A stretch of 64,000 nt of DNA from Deroplatys truncata (lineage: Eukaryota; Arthropoda; Insecta; Mantodea; Mantidae): assembly GCA_030765065.1 (NCBI GenBank), contig CM060990.1, positions 277,911,341 through 277,975,340 of the forward strand. Direction: 5' to 3'. The notes beneath the pieces were generated by a model, which made no database searches, was not told where the DNA came from, and saw only the letters and a program-made list of their open reading frames with translations. Position numbers and translations under genes: made by a program. Shown here one piece after another: positions 1 through 11,637 of the stretch. Position 1 is the first letter of the stretch. Each line of letters starts with the position of its first letter.

Positions 1-639
1 GTCATTTTTATGTTAGAGACTTTATAAATGTCTCATTTTAAAGCTCAGAGACTGCACTTTTTTTCTATATTATATAAATAATTTTAAACAAAACATTCCT
101 GGTTTTAAAAAGGCGTTAAATTTTGGAATCTAAATTAAGTATGATATTAACTTTTAAAAAACTAAAAAAAAAAAAAAAAAAAAAAAAATCCCTCTTCTTG
201 CTTTGCATGTTTTATAACAGCATGCCATATATCACAAGGGTATTGTTTCTAGTTTATCTGAAATTAAATTAATTACCTAGGCATGTGGCGCAGTGAAGAC
301 CAGGGGCTGGTGGCAACAGGAGTGCCATGCTGTCAAGTTGAGCTGGGATCCACTGTAACTGACAATGAATGGGAGGGATGATGCACAAAGCATTCAAGTT
401 TGTTTCAATCTATAGGCCTAAATATACCTAGTGTGTTTTGTTTAAATGGAAACCTTTTTTCCTTCACTTTAAAATGAACACAGTTTCACTACAGCTTCAG
501 ATGTTGACTGATAATAGTATGAAACAATTTAGCTTTAAAGTGCCTGTTATTGGCTTTCGGCTTTCATATCTTGCTTCCAAAATATCTCTCTCTTGTTTGT
601 GCCGATTAACAGAAAAAAATTAATGTAATGTTTCTAAAA
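1..639. other. AT-rich non-coding flank
   Basis: No coding region or element boundary was recognised. A run of about 25 A residues lies near 164-188. The short open frames have no recognisable motif. Confidence 0.5.
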
Positions 640-2545
640 TGGTTCTGCGCCAAAGTAAATCATTTATGTGAGGTGCTGTGATGGGACCTTGTCCCGGCTG
701 GAAACTGGCTTTTGTTGCTAGACATTTAGGAGTGCCCAATTTCATCACAAGGGCCCTTGCCATGTGAAGTGACGAAGAAATGCCATTTGGTGCTAATTCC
801 AAAATCTTCCTCATGAAAACACATGTTTACAAAATTGTTTCTGCTTTTATACTGAGCCTTAGTGCCATTGAAAAACTAAATTTTTTTTTACAGATCCCTT
901 ATTTCCTTCTTTAGGATGTTTGTTAACTGGCATTGGAACAGATGAACAACATATGCATGAAGTTTTATACTTTCTGAAATGGCAATATAATTTTTATGTT
1001 TTAAGCTATTGTTTTCTTTGAAGTAAATTAATAGATGGATTGTTGCTGGTTATTGTTTCAATGTATCCCCTGAACAGAAGCTTGTATGACATATGCATAG
1101 TTTTCTGAAAAATCATAAATTACATTATATTCTTTAGGTTTCCAATTTTCTTTCCATATAGACAAAAATGCACACTGTTGCTGAGCTATAAAGTTATGAA
1201 TTAAAAGATCTGACAATTTTGCTGACAACCTTTCCAGAAAGTCTTCAACAGATAAGTGTATTATTTATAAATTTGTGTGATCTACAGATACCCACTGTTT
1301 ATAAGTCACCTGCTCTATACTTTTTTTCTCTGAAAATGTCCCAAATATTATTGACCAAATTTTCAGTTCCTGGGCAGTTAACATATATCCTTAAATAGCA
1401 ATCTGGTGATGGGAGTTACAAATTGTTTGAGAAAAACACTCGCTATAATTAGAACATTACCTATATCTGCAGTAAGATGGGCAATGTTCATTCCATCAAG
1501 CATCAGTTTCAAATTCTCATGATAAGTGTAAACATTAACAGAATGTGTATCTACGGCACTTGGAAGTATACATTGTTTAGGTCTCACTCAGCTGAGCAAA
1601 TTTTTGAGAAACCAATTTTCATATCAGGATGCTTAACTTTAAAATTGCAGGTGGTTTCTTTTAGATTGCACCAAATCAGTTCTCTTCTGTTTTTAAATTT
1701 TCTGTCATTCTTTAATGGAAACATAATTTTCTTTCCCCCCACCATAACCCTGCTTATATTGTCAGAAATGTAAAATTTTGATACTTTTTCCACCACAGAA
1801 TATTCTAAAGGTTTACCAGATTTGGCTTCAGGAGTCGACAAAATGCCCCTCTCTGAAGCCTATGTTTTTTCCAGATTTATCATGTGGTTTGAAACATTAT
1901 TGCTAAAATTTTCCTTAATTTGGTTTAAGACCAGCTTTTGAAAACAGTCAAAATCTGAATTTTTAAGTTCCTATCATCTGTACCATGAAGTCTATCTATG
2001 AGCTTCTGAATGATTTCTGAATCCTGTTTTACTTCTGGGACTAACATTCAATATGAAATACTTTGCACTTAAGTTTTCCTGTTGCCTTTTGTAATTTATG
2101 GGATGAATATTTTTTGAGACAGTTTTCTTTTCTTTATGGGCAATTCATTTACGATTGATACTAAACTAGTATTAGGATATGAAACATCTACGCTTTCCTT
2201 TCACTCATTTGCATCACTACTCTGATATGAAGGCGAGTTATCAATTTCTGAGCTACTTTTATTTACTTGACCTATGGGGACATCATAGACACTGGGTCCA
2301 GCAACACTGGATTCACAAACTTCACTCCCATTTTCTCCCATACCTGGAATTTCAAAAATTCTTACATGACATGATATACACACACTTAGTTGTGGGGACA
2401 GTTCTACAGCCTCCATTTTCAATTTTAAAAGCATATTACGAGTCACTGGTAGCAAATTCTTTTTTCTCTTGTACATGTGTTTGCCAATTTTAAAAGGGTT
2501 AAAGCAGCAGTCATACTGTTTTATAGCAGCACCGGTGCTACTCAT
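640..2545 (-). pseudogene. Relic of an unnamed insect transposon-like gene
   Basis: Read on the minus strand from about 2545 down to 640, broken frames give one colinear protein. The N-terminal part has a Cys-x-x-Cys stretch and a Ser/Asp-rich linker (2545-2201). A middle block follows with SRVMVGGKK and LKVKHPDMKIGFSK-like text (1841-1584), then a block with RPKQCILP and NLKLMLDG (1587-1378). Next comes a degraded block recalling CPGTENL and AENYA/QGIHWNN motifs (about 1370-910). A terminal block reads HFFVTSHGKGPCD (about 830-690). I recognise this order from uncharacterised, repetitive insect proteins thought to be transposon-derived; I cannot name the superfamily. Several frameshifts and stops show it is dead. 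No terminal repeats were found, so the element limits are unknown. The family assignment is from memory of its motifs. Confidence 0.6.
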
Positions 2546-4401
2546 ATTAATATTTAATGAACATTCACAATTAAATTTGACAGATTAAACTCACAAATGA
2601 CACAGACTGTGGTCTCTCTCCACAAACTAAATATTCTAGACTGGTCCTCTATGTTAGGAAATGCCTAGTCTGGTTCGCTGTGATAATGGTTTCTTTGCAT
2701 TTTAAATCTGGAAGTGATTTGGACTAATAACCTTTGGTAACTCAACTGGAGCCACCCATCTCATCATGAGGGTTCTGGCTGAGAAAATATTTTCTTATAA
2801 ATATATTTGAATGATTCCTGAAACTTAGCACATGTATACACTACTAACAGAAAATACGCATGTTTTTAAAAATATTTTTAGGATGTTGATATATAGCACA
2901 AAAACATATGTTAAAGGTACAAATTTCTGCGATAAAATAAAACTTAACTGCTGAATTGGATCCAATCTAGTATTGTTTAATGTAGATTCCATAAACTTTA
3001 AAATGAGTCCAATATGGAGTTTATATGAGAATTTGTATGGAAAATAAAGGCGATTATGTATGGGGGTGAACTCGCTTTTTCGAAAATTTATTTTTGGCTG
3101 GTGTTCAAAATACTGAAGTTAGAGGGAGGGGGAAATTTTTATATCTTCTATTTCAAAGCATGAAATGATTACAAAAGATTTCAAAAAGATTTGAGGACTC
3201 GTTTTATGGGTGTTCGACTTGACATGCAATGGAGTTGAAATATTAACATACAGTTCTTAGGATACTTCAAAATAACCTTCAACTTTATTAAGACTTTCTG
3301 GAGGGAGGGAAGGAGTTATTTGGCATTTGTTTCGTTTGCTTTCCAAAAATTCAACAGAAGAGAAACCATATGTACATATTTGCTACAAAAAATGTGCAAT
3401 AAAGTCTTCAGCAACATTTTTTGACTTGCTTTCAGAACATTAAATTTCTTTAAATATTAATTAAAGCTAAATCACTGCAAAACAGATAGTAAACCCAGGT
3501 AACAAATTCAATTAAAATTTCATGTGAGTCTGGATGGAGTCTTGTTGGTGCCTGACCTGAACATTTTGTCAGTAATTGAGCAGAAAATGCAAAATAACCA
3601 CTTTTTAATTTGTTTTTCACATGGTAAGGTTGCTGATACACAGGAAACATAAGTGCATTATAAGCAGCACAACTGGCATAGCGGAAGAGCTACAATAAGT
3701 CAACTGGACTCTCTGTTAAGTGTTCAATAAATATAATTTAGTAGTCACTACAAAACATAACTATAGTGGGCGCATCTGTAGTTGGTGATTGACGTTTCCC
3801 AGCCATGTGGTAATGAGCTGCAGAAACCAAGAGAAGGGATAGACATGATTGATACATCATTACAGTAGCCTAGCAACCAGTTATCCACATCAAAAGCAAA
3901 TTGTTGTCATAGCAACTGGGTTCACTATAGCTGGGTTGCCAGCTCTATGACATTAGACCATGCGCTCCGTGCATGATGCCAGCAACTGATACTGTATCTG
4001 CATGCTGACGTTTGGTGTACAGTTACTACTGTTATTATTCTTGCTTTGCTTATGATTCAGTGGTAGCCGAATGTCAATTCTTTATTGCTCTCCATAATAT
4101 ATAGTAGTGAATGTGTGGCCAGGTGTGACAGCTTGTGCAGTTGATCATCAATCATTCATATCCGACTTAAATACATTTATAATAGTTTAAAATAACATAT
4201 CACAACAAAATTCATGTGTTTTGGAGTGTTCATATGTGAATGTGCATTCATGATGTGTAACTTTTATACTTGGGAAATTGTTTCATCACTCATGGCTGCG
4301 ATAAACACTTGTGTTACAGAAGCAGACAAAAGAAACTATCTGTGAAGGCCACAAAAAATGCACAGGTATGGCTTTTATTGCTAAACTTTAAAATTTGAAG
4401 T
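2546..4401. other. Non-coding sequence, nothing recognised
   Basis: AT-rich sequence without a supported gene, RNA or element boundary. Short open frames here look like chance. Confidence 0.4.
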
Positions 4402-4405
4402 AGCT
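4402..4405. repeat. Target-site duplication AGCT, left copy of LTR element 1
   Basis: AGCT immediately precedes the 5' LTR. The same four bases follow the 3' LTR at 8468-8471. A 4-bp duplication is usual for Ty3/gypsy-like and some BEL-like integrases. Confidence 0.85.
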
Positions 4406-5439
4406 TGATGCGGTAATTTGTATCACAAATTACTTAAGTGTAAATAATGATTGTAATATGAATATGCATTTTTATATGACATTGATTTCAGATGTTTATT
4501 AATTGTAATTATTATTGGGAAATAAGTTTATACGGCTTTACTGAAACTGTCAATAATAGAGCAATAATGCAGCGAGGGGGTGAGCTGTTTATCATTACTG
4601 GGAACAAGGAAGTTACGTAATGTTTCGCGCGTTTTCGGTAGAACCTTCTAGAATGTTTCCCTAAAAGCAATATGTATTCGTGGTTTTCATTGGATATTAA
4701 AATAGACGCTAATGTTGGCGCGTTTTATTAGCCAATAGCAGTTCATTTATAATCTTTAGGCATGTCGAGGAGTGGGAGTATATAAAGCCAGGTCCGAGGT
4801 AGATCGCACCCAGTTCAACAAAATTCTCAATACATTACACGTCGGTCGCCCAGTTCATCAGAATTCCTAGCACATTACACGTCGTCTCCAGTCAGTCAGT
4901 TCGTCACAAGTTCCGCGCAGCAAAATTATTAAAGATCTAAAGTATTATACAATTAAATATACACAAAGTTGAAGTACGTGAGTTAAAAGTGATAAGTAAG
5001 AAGTTATTACAAACAGTTTCAGTTTGGCGAGTATCTAAATCAATATGTAAAAGTGTTAGTGAAAGTGTTCGACAATAAAAATTATAAAACAAAATTTTTT
5101 TTATTAAGTGTAATTTCTGGATAAAAGATTCCTTTCCGCTTCACAACCTGTTTAGAGATACATGTTCTACCAAGATAAGATGATAGCTAGCCGGAGGACA
5201 TTTAAATTGAATTATTTCAAGAACTGATGCAAATTGCTACGCCAGATGGAGCTACAAACCAAACAAATGAATGACGTCACAAGATGGCAACGCGTGAAGT
5301 AAGCAGCACAACATAAGATCTACAAGTTCTAATAACTTACGCTACAAATATTATGTAAACAACACTTTCCGTTACAAATTGGCTCCCAAACGTGGGGCTA
5401 CAACTAATGTTAAATAAATACAACATTAATACCGTTACA
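4406..5439 (+). repeat. 5' LTR of element 1
   Basis: 1034 bp, TGATGCGG...GTTACA. It contains a TATA box (4779), an AATAAA signal (5074-5079) and, near its 3' end, a PBS-like motif (5380-5398) that is now part of the LTR. Confidence 0.93.
4779..4786 (+). promoter_or_regulatory. TATA box of 5' LTR, element 1
   Basis: TATATAAA in the LTR. Transcription would be expected to begin about 25-35 bp downstream, near 4810, in the CAGTTCAAC region. The identical box in the 3' LTR is at 7807-7814. Element 2 has TATAAATA at 57578-57585. The start site is inferred, not shown. Confidence 0.6.
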
Positions 5440-5592
5440 AATTGGCGCCCAACGTGGGGCAGTTAAAGTTATGTAAACAAACATTTGTAAGCATCATCCG
5501 TTGCAAATTGGCGCCCAATGTGGGGCTAACAAATACAAAAACATATTACGTGAGAAACATACTATCGCAAATTGGCAACCAGAATGTGGGGC
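5380..5592 (+). repeat. Tandem array of four tRNA-Lys PBS-like motifs (element 1)
   Basis: Four copies of the motif TGGCnCCCAACGTGGGGC begin at 5380, 5443, 5509 and 5573 (spacing 63, 66 and 64 bp), each preceded by a variant of CGTTACAAAT. The copy at 5443-5460 directly follows the LTR and matches the complement of the 3' end of tRNA-Lys(CUU) at all 18 positions, as I know that tRNA. The 5380 copy lies inside the LTR. The 5509 copy has one change. The 5573 copy is more diverged (TGGCAACCAGAATGTGGGGC). LTR elements normally carry a single PBS. Confidence 0.85.
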
Positions 5593-5932
5593 AGAGTGAC
5601 CAGGAAAGGATCAGAATAACCAGGAAAGTAGCAGAATTAACCAGGATGTGGAACGAATGCAGCAGTGAAATGATCTACAAGACGCAGATTCCAGAAACAA
5701 CAAAAGGGACGACAGACTACATGGATGATTGGACATCGTAAGTCCGAGATTACAAGGCAACAGGGTAATTTAACTACAAAACAACAAGACGACGTGGATT
5801 CATCACAACACAACGCAGAAGCGACATACAAACCTAGGAGAGAGGGGCAAGAAAGCTGGACATCAAAGTAACAGCAACAGATAGCATCATAAAGGTCAGA
5901 GTATCGTAATTTTTTTTTAGAAAACGAAAAAA

Positions 5933-7070
5933 ATGGCTACTAGTAATATTGAAGAAACAATGATGGAGGGAGATAATGTAACAGTTAGCTGTAATTCAAT
6001 ACAGGATACAGAAAATAGCTTAAACAATTTAGTATTTAATGGTGAGAATGTTAGTGCAGAAAGTCAGAATAGAATAGCAGGAAATGTTAATCTTGATACT
6101 AGTATGATTATGGAAATGCTGAAAAATTTGAATGAGAATATGAAAAATTTGAATGAGAATATGGAAAAGAATAAGAGGGAATTGAGGGAAGAATTAAGGG
6201 AAGATCTTAGTAATAAAATAGATCAAAACAGGGAAGATCTTAGTAAGAAAATAGATCAAAACAGGGAAGATATGCAAAAGAATAATGAGAAATTAGAAAA
6301 GAAAATAGATCAAAATAGGGAAGATATTGGTAAGAGTATTGTAGATCAAGTAAGGGAAAATATGCAAAAGAGTCATATGGAATTGAGAGAAGCTATAAAC
6401 AAAGATCATAGGGAATTTAGGGAAAGTATTGGTAGGAGGAATGAGATATTAGAGCAAAAAGTAGATCAAAGCAGGGAAGAAATTGAAAAGAAAGTTACGA
6501 AGCTAGATAGTAGTATGCCAAAAATGAGTGATGAAAAGGAAATAATAGCAAGTGAGATAGGAGAAGTTTCAAAGAAAATGTTAGACATGAGCAGGGAAAT
6601 AAGTAACAAAAAAAGTGAGGTTAACACTAAAAGTAAACATGTTGACATAGAATGTACAGAGTCAGATAGTAGAATGAGTAGTATTACAAGTGAGCTAAGA
6701 GAGATAAAAGAGGTTATGAATGTAGATGTAAATCAGGCGCAAGTTAATTTCAGAGGGGAGATATCAGAAATACAGGAGTCAGTAATGCAAAGAAATAAAT
6801 TGTACCAAAATGTTCAAAATGAAAACTCCAGTCCAGTACCAGTTTAGTACAGATTTGTCAGAGTATTCTCAGATTAAAGAGATAGTAAAAGAATTGAAAA
6901 TGAAAGTTGTTAAAAGATGTGTTGTTCAAGAAACTGTAGATTGTTTTCAAATGTTATCAGGGAACGAAATGTCATATGAATACAAGAGGTTATTCATGAA
7001 CAAAAATTTGAAGGTTAGGATACAGCTACGAGTAACGTTTAGCCACACACAATTTGATCCAGGAGGGTAA
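5933..7070 (+). pseudogene. Coiled-coil gag-like ORF, frameshifted (element 1)
   Basis: The ORF opens at ATG 5933 (context AAAAAATGG) and runs 304 codons to 6847. Residues about 60-200 are a long charged coiled coil with internal repeats of the type KKIDQNRED, occurring about four times. The homologous ORF in element 2 (58764-59660) runs on into a C-terminal module containing KRCVVQETVDCFQML. Here that module is in another frame (about 6842-7070), because an extra C near 6839-6840 shifts the reading. There is no zinc knuckle, major homology region or pol motif. The 5' position in the element suggests a Gag-like structural role, but this is inference and the protein could equally be an accessory product. 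Copy 1 is predicted to make a truncated form lacking the C-terminal module. Confidence 0.7.
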
Positions 7071-7420
7071 ATAGCAATGAAATGTAAAGTGAATGCTGGA
7101 TAGTTAAAGATGACTTACAGAGAAATGTATTGGAACGAAAGAGGGTTAATTATTTATATGTCATTTGAAAAGAGAAATAAATTATAAAATAAAAAAAAGA
7201 GAAATGTTTTTAAAAAAAAAAAAATTTTTTTGTGATATCAGATTAATATCTAAATTAATTAAACCAGAGCCAGTAAGTAGTGGCGAGATAAAACATATGT
7301 CGTGTGTTAAATGCGTGTGAAGTGTTAAGTGAAAGTGATAGCGTGTGTTCCAAGATTTAGGAGACTAAAAACACAATTATAAAATTTCCAAACAAGTTGT
7401 AAATATTTATAATTATGTTT

Positions 7421-7433
7421 CTAGTGGGGCATA
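7421..7433 (+). promoter_or_regulatory. Polypurine-tract-like site, element 1
   Basis: CTAGTGGGGCATA immediately precedes the 3' LTR and is identical before the 3' LTR of element 2 (60491-60503). Position and purine content fit the plus-strand primer site of LTR elements, though the tract is short. Confidence 0.6.
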
Positions 7434-8467
7434 TGATGCGGTAATTTGTATCACAAATTACTTAAGTGTAAATAATGATTGTAATATGAATATGCATTTT
7501 TATATGACATTGATTTCAGATGTTTATTAATTGTAATTATTATTGGGAAATAAGTTTATACGGCTTTACTGAAACTGTCAATAATAGAGCAATAATGCAG
7601 CGAGGGGGTGAGCTGTTTATCATTACTGGGAACAAGGAAGTTACGTAATGTTTCGCACGTTTTCGGTAGAACCTTCTAGAATGTTTCCCTAAAAGCAATA
7701 TGTATTCGTGGTTTTCATTGGTTATTAAAATAGACGCTAATGTTGGCGCGTTTTATTAGCCAATAGCAGTTCATTTATAATCTTTAGGCATGTCGAGGAG
7801 TGGGAGTATATAAAGCCAGGTCCGAGGTAGATCGCACCCAGTTCAACAAAATTCTCAATACATTACACGTCGGTCGCCCAGTTCATCAGAATTCCTAGCA
7901 CATTACACGTCGTCTCCAGTCAGTCAGTTCGTCACAAGTTCCGCGCAGCAAAATTATTAAAGATCTAAAGTATTATACAGTTAAATATACACAAAGTTGA
8001 AGTACGTGAGTTAAAAGTGATAAGTAAGAAGTTATTACAAACAGTTTCAGTTTGGCGAGTATCTAAATCAATATGTAAAAGTGTTAGTGAACGTGTTCGA
8101 CAATAAAAATTATAAAACAAAATTTTTTTTATTAAGTGTAATTTCTGGATAAAAGATTCCTTTCCGCTTCACAACCTGTTTAGAGATACATGTTCTACCA
8201 AGATAAGATGATAGCTAGCCGGAGGACATTTAAATTGAATTATTTCAAGAACTGATGCAAATTGCTACGCCAGATGGAGCTACAAACCAAACAAATGAAT
8301 GACGTCACAAGATGGCAACGCGTGAAGTAAGCAGCACAACATAAGATCTACAAGTTCTAATAACTTACGCTACAAATATTACGTAAACAACACTTTCCGT
8401 TACAAATTGGCTCCCAAACGTGGGGCTACAACTAATGTTAAATAAATACAACATTAATACCGTTACA
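7434..8467 (+). repeat. 3' LTR of element 1
   Basis: Direct copy of 4406-5439, same length, about five differences by eye. It ends in GTTACA and is followed by the AGCT duplication (8468-8471). It retains the internal PBS-like motif at 8408-8426. Confidence 0.93.
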
Positions 8468-8471
8468 AGCT

Positions 8472-11109
8472 ATATATTTATTTTGGGTCCTTGCATGGAT
8501 TTCATCTGTTGTTATTGTTAGGTAATTGCACACTTTAAGAAATGTAAGCCAGACTTCTGATTATATTGCAATATGTAAATATTTTCAAGGAATGTCTGTA
8601 TGTGCATGTCCATTAATGTTAATTTCAAGGTGGCAACCCTAGTAGGGTGGCGCAGAGACCTCCAAAGGTTCATAACAGTAAACAGACGTTACCATGCATT
8701 AAGAATGTTCAGACATCCAACATATAGCACTACATCTCCTTAAATTTCTCTGTAAATGTAAAATGAAACTATAATCCTCAAGTAGAACTCATCCTTGGAG
8801 ATTCAATACCACATTTTTGTACTTTTCTTGCTCTCTCTGATGTAAGACGCAGATATCCTGGGCATTACAAGATACAGCATCAATAAATAAAACAACAACA
8901 ATGTTCAGATCACAATGCAAACACACAAATATCCTCCCCACTACCTTTGCTGCATGGCACATTGACTGCACCCAGCTAAAGCAGCAACATTGGAATCCCA
9001 GCTCCTTCAACTATCAATCACCAACTTAGGATGCCCCCATTATAATCACAGCCAATTTTATTGATTTGCTGTATAAGGTTCCACAATGAGCCATTTAAAT
9101 GTAAAGAACTGTTTCTTTGCATTTCTTAAAATTTAATGAGGATTTATATGATTTACTCCCATAACTTTTCTTAGATACTTCTTGAAGATTTTCTGAGATG
9201 TATAGAATTAATGCATCAATGTAAGTCAAAAAAATACTCAACAAAGAATATAAAAGGAAATGTGATTATACAGCAACAATTACTAGAGCTGCTGAAACCA
9301 TTAATGGCTATAATATGCCGTTGTACAACATTTAAAGGTAGGCTGGAGTAAGCAGGAACACACAACCTTTTCTACTTTCTGAGCTCCTTTCAACAACAGA
9401 ATAGAACTGACAGTTTCTTTCTTCTTACTGTATACCCCTCACTTTATTCTTAACATTCTCTACCACATACCTAGTAGATAGAGGAACTATTTCCCTGCAT
9501 CCAAAAATTTTATGTTGAGATTTAAATGGAAATACATGTTTTGAGGCCCGATGAATAAAAATAAAGCAATTTTTAGAAAGAAGTCTGTGTGTTTGTCTGT
9601 GTCTGTGAACAGCTAAACTAAAAACAAAATTTTGGATAAATACCAAACTTGTATTTTAAGTTCAATGTCTTCCAAAGATGTGACAAAGATTTTCAAGAAT
9701 ATGCTTCACCCCAAACTACCCCTTACATAGAAAATGTTTCCTTATTTTCGATTTTCTAAAAAATATCTCAAACAATTTTGACAGAAATGCCATTTATTTG
9801 AGATACTTACAATGCAAATAAAAGGTTTATCTTGAATTTTCTGGGAATAGCCTTCTTCATTCCAAAAGAATTTTGTATTACTGGTGAACCATAAAAGTTG
9901 GACAAACCTAATACACAAAAAATGTAGACTTCTTTAAAATACACAACTTAATTCACATAACCTTTTGTGTGATATCAGCCAGCTATTTTGGAGATATCCC
10001 TTGTTGTTGGTTTGAATTTTTCAACACTTTGTCATTCTTTGAAGTTGTTTCACATTCAGTTGTTTCTTGCAATGTCATGGAAAGAGTACGAAATTTCAAG
10101 GCCAGTATACAGCAATGCATTTTTGAACATTTTATTATTGCTTTGGTTTCCTGTATCCTCATTTTACTTGCAACAAAATGTGTAATGAAACTATTTCTGC
10201 AGCCATTTTATCTCAACATAAAGAGGATAGAAAAACAAATAATAGTGGTAGAGAAAATAATGTGAATGCAACACTTAAGTGTTTTTTCTTAGTTGTAAAC
10301 TTGAAAACACCATCTTAATCTAATACTTGCTATTGCCCAAAATTCCATGAGCATGGCACTGGTATCCACATGCAGAGTGGCTTTCCTTCAGTAAAGCAAT
10401 GTAAATTATTTAACTGCACTTTCATTTCTCTAATAGTGCATAGTTCATGAAATCCGCAAAATGTTTCCACCTCTTGATGCAACCCTGTACTGGGTGCAGA
10501 AAATTGTAGATTAGAAAGACAGTATTAAAGTAAGCATTTTGAGGACAGGGACAAGGAGCTGCAAAAGCTTTTTTAGTGTGCCACATACATCAACATTAAA
10601 TCCATCATGTTAGAGTATCCCATTGAGAAACCTGTTTGTGGTGTCAGATGTAAAAAAAACACACTTAGTACAATACTAATCACTGTCGCTAGATGTGTCA
10701 AATGTTCAGCGCCACTTTTGTGTTGTGTAGCCTACTGGATAATAGGGTAATACCAAAAGTTCATCTTGTTCAGTACAAAGAGTAGAGTACAGTATATGCA
10801 TGTAATGGTTAAGTGTCTCATTGTATACCAGAACTTATTAGTTAAGACAGTGCAAACACACTTATTGTATGAATAACATTTCATTTTGACTGCAAATGAA
10901 AATGTTTCACAAAATCAGATTTCAATTCTGTTCATGCAAAGTAATAATACAGCATCTCTGATCCTATGCTCCTTCAAAATGTTTAGTGTGGTACTGTCAA
11001 AAATTCTACAATTTTCAGCACCCTGTATGTTACAGTATCTATTACACAAAAAACAACAGATAATTACTGTAGTCTACCATGTAAAATAATTCATAACTTG
11101 TAACCATTA
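8472..11109. other. Non-coding sequence, nothing recognised
   Basis: AT-rich sequence with only short chance open frames. No element ends, tRNA or conserved protein motif was seen. Confidence 0.4.
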
Positions 11110-11637
11110 TACAGTAGAGTCTCGCAAATTCGAGGTTCCATTACATCCGAGCTATTTTTTTAACTCTAGTCATCACTTTACACAGTCTTGATATGTATAC
11201 ACATACTTTTGCACCTCCCAACCCCTTGTCTAAAATGTGTGTTACCTCACTAGGATTAATTTCCTTTCAATTAGGGACCAGCTGAAAACCAGGAAAACCC
11301 TTCCATAATATGTATGTCATACATTGTAGCAAATATTCCCCAACGGAAATACTTTTCAGCTGCAATAACAACACACTGACTACATACATTGTAGCACACA
11401 TTCCCCACTGGAAATGCCTTTCAGGTGCAATAACAACACACTGACTAGTTTATGACTGCAAATGTTTGACAGCTATTATAAAAAAAATCAGCTAGCCTTG
11501 TATCCCTTGCAACACAAACAGCAAGCCAGGATTGTGTCAAGTTAAAGGAGTATTTTATTTCAGAACGTCTGTAGCCTTCTTTGTGGATAGGGTACGTTAG
11601 AAGTGGTTGCACATCTTATTCCTAATTTGTTTCAACA

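Larger units (their letters stand above)
4406..8467 (+). mobile_element. Complete non-autonomous LTR retrotransposon, copy 1
   Basis: Two direct repeats of exactly 1034 bp (4406-5439 and 7434-8467), each starting TG and ending CA, enclose 1994 bp. By eye the repeats differ at only about five positions, so the insertion is recent. A tRNA-Lys-type PBS (TGGCGCCCAACGTGGGGC, 5443-5460) lies 3 bases after the 5' LTR. A short purine-rich tract, AGTGGGG, lies just before the 3' LTR. AGCT is duplicated at both ends. The interior holds one coiled-coil ORF (5933) and no protease, RT, RNase H or integrase, so the element must depend on another element's enzymes. It is the same family as the copy at 57204-61540, which differs in LTR border position, ORF integrity and some internal segments. 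Confidence 0.93.
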
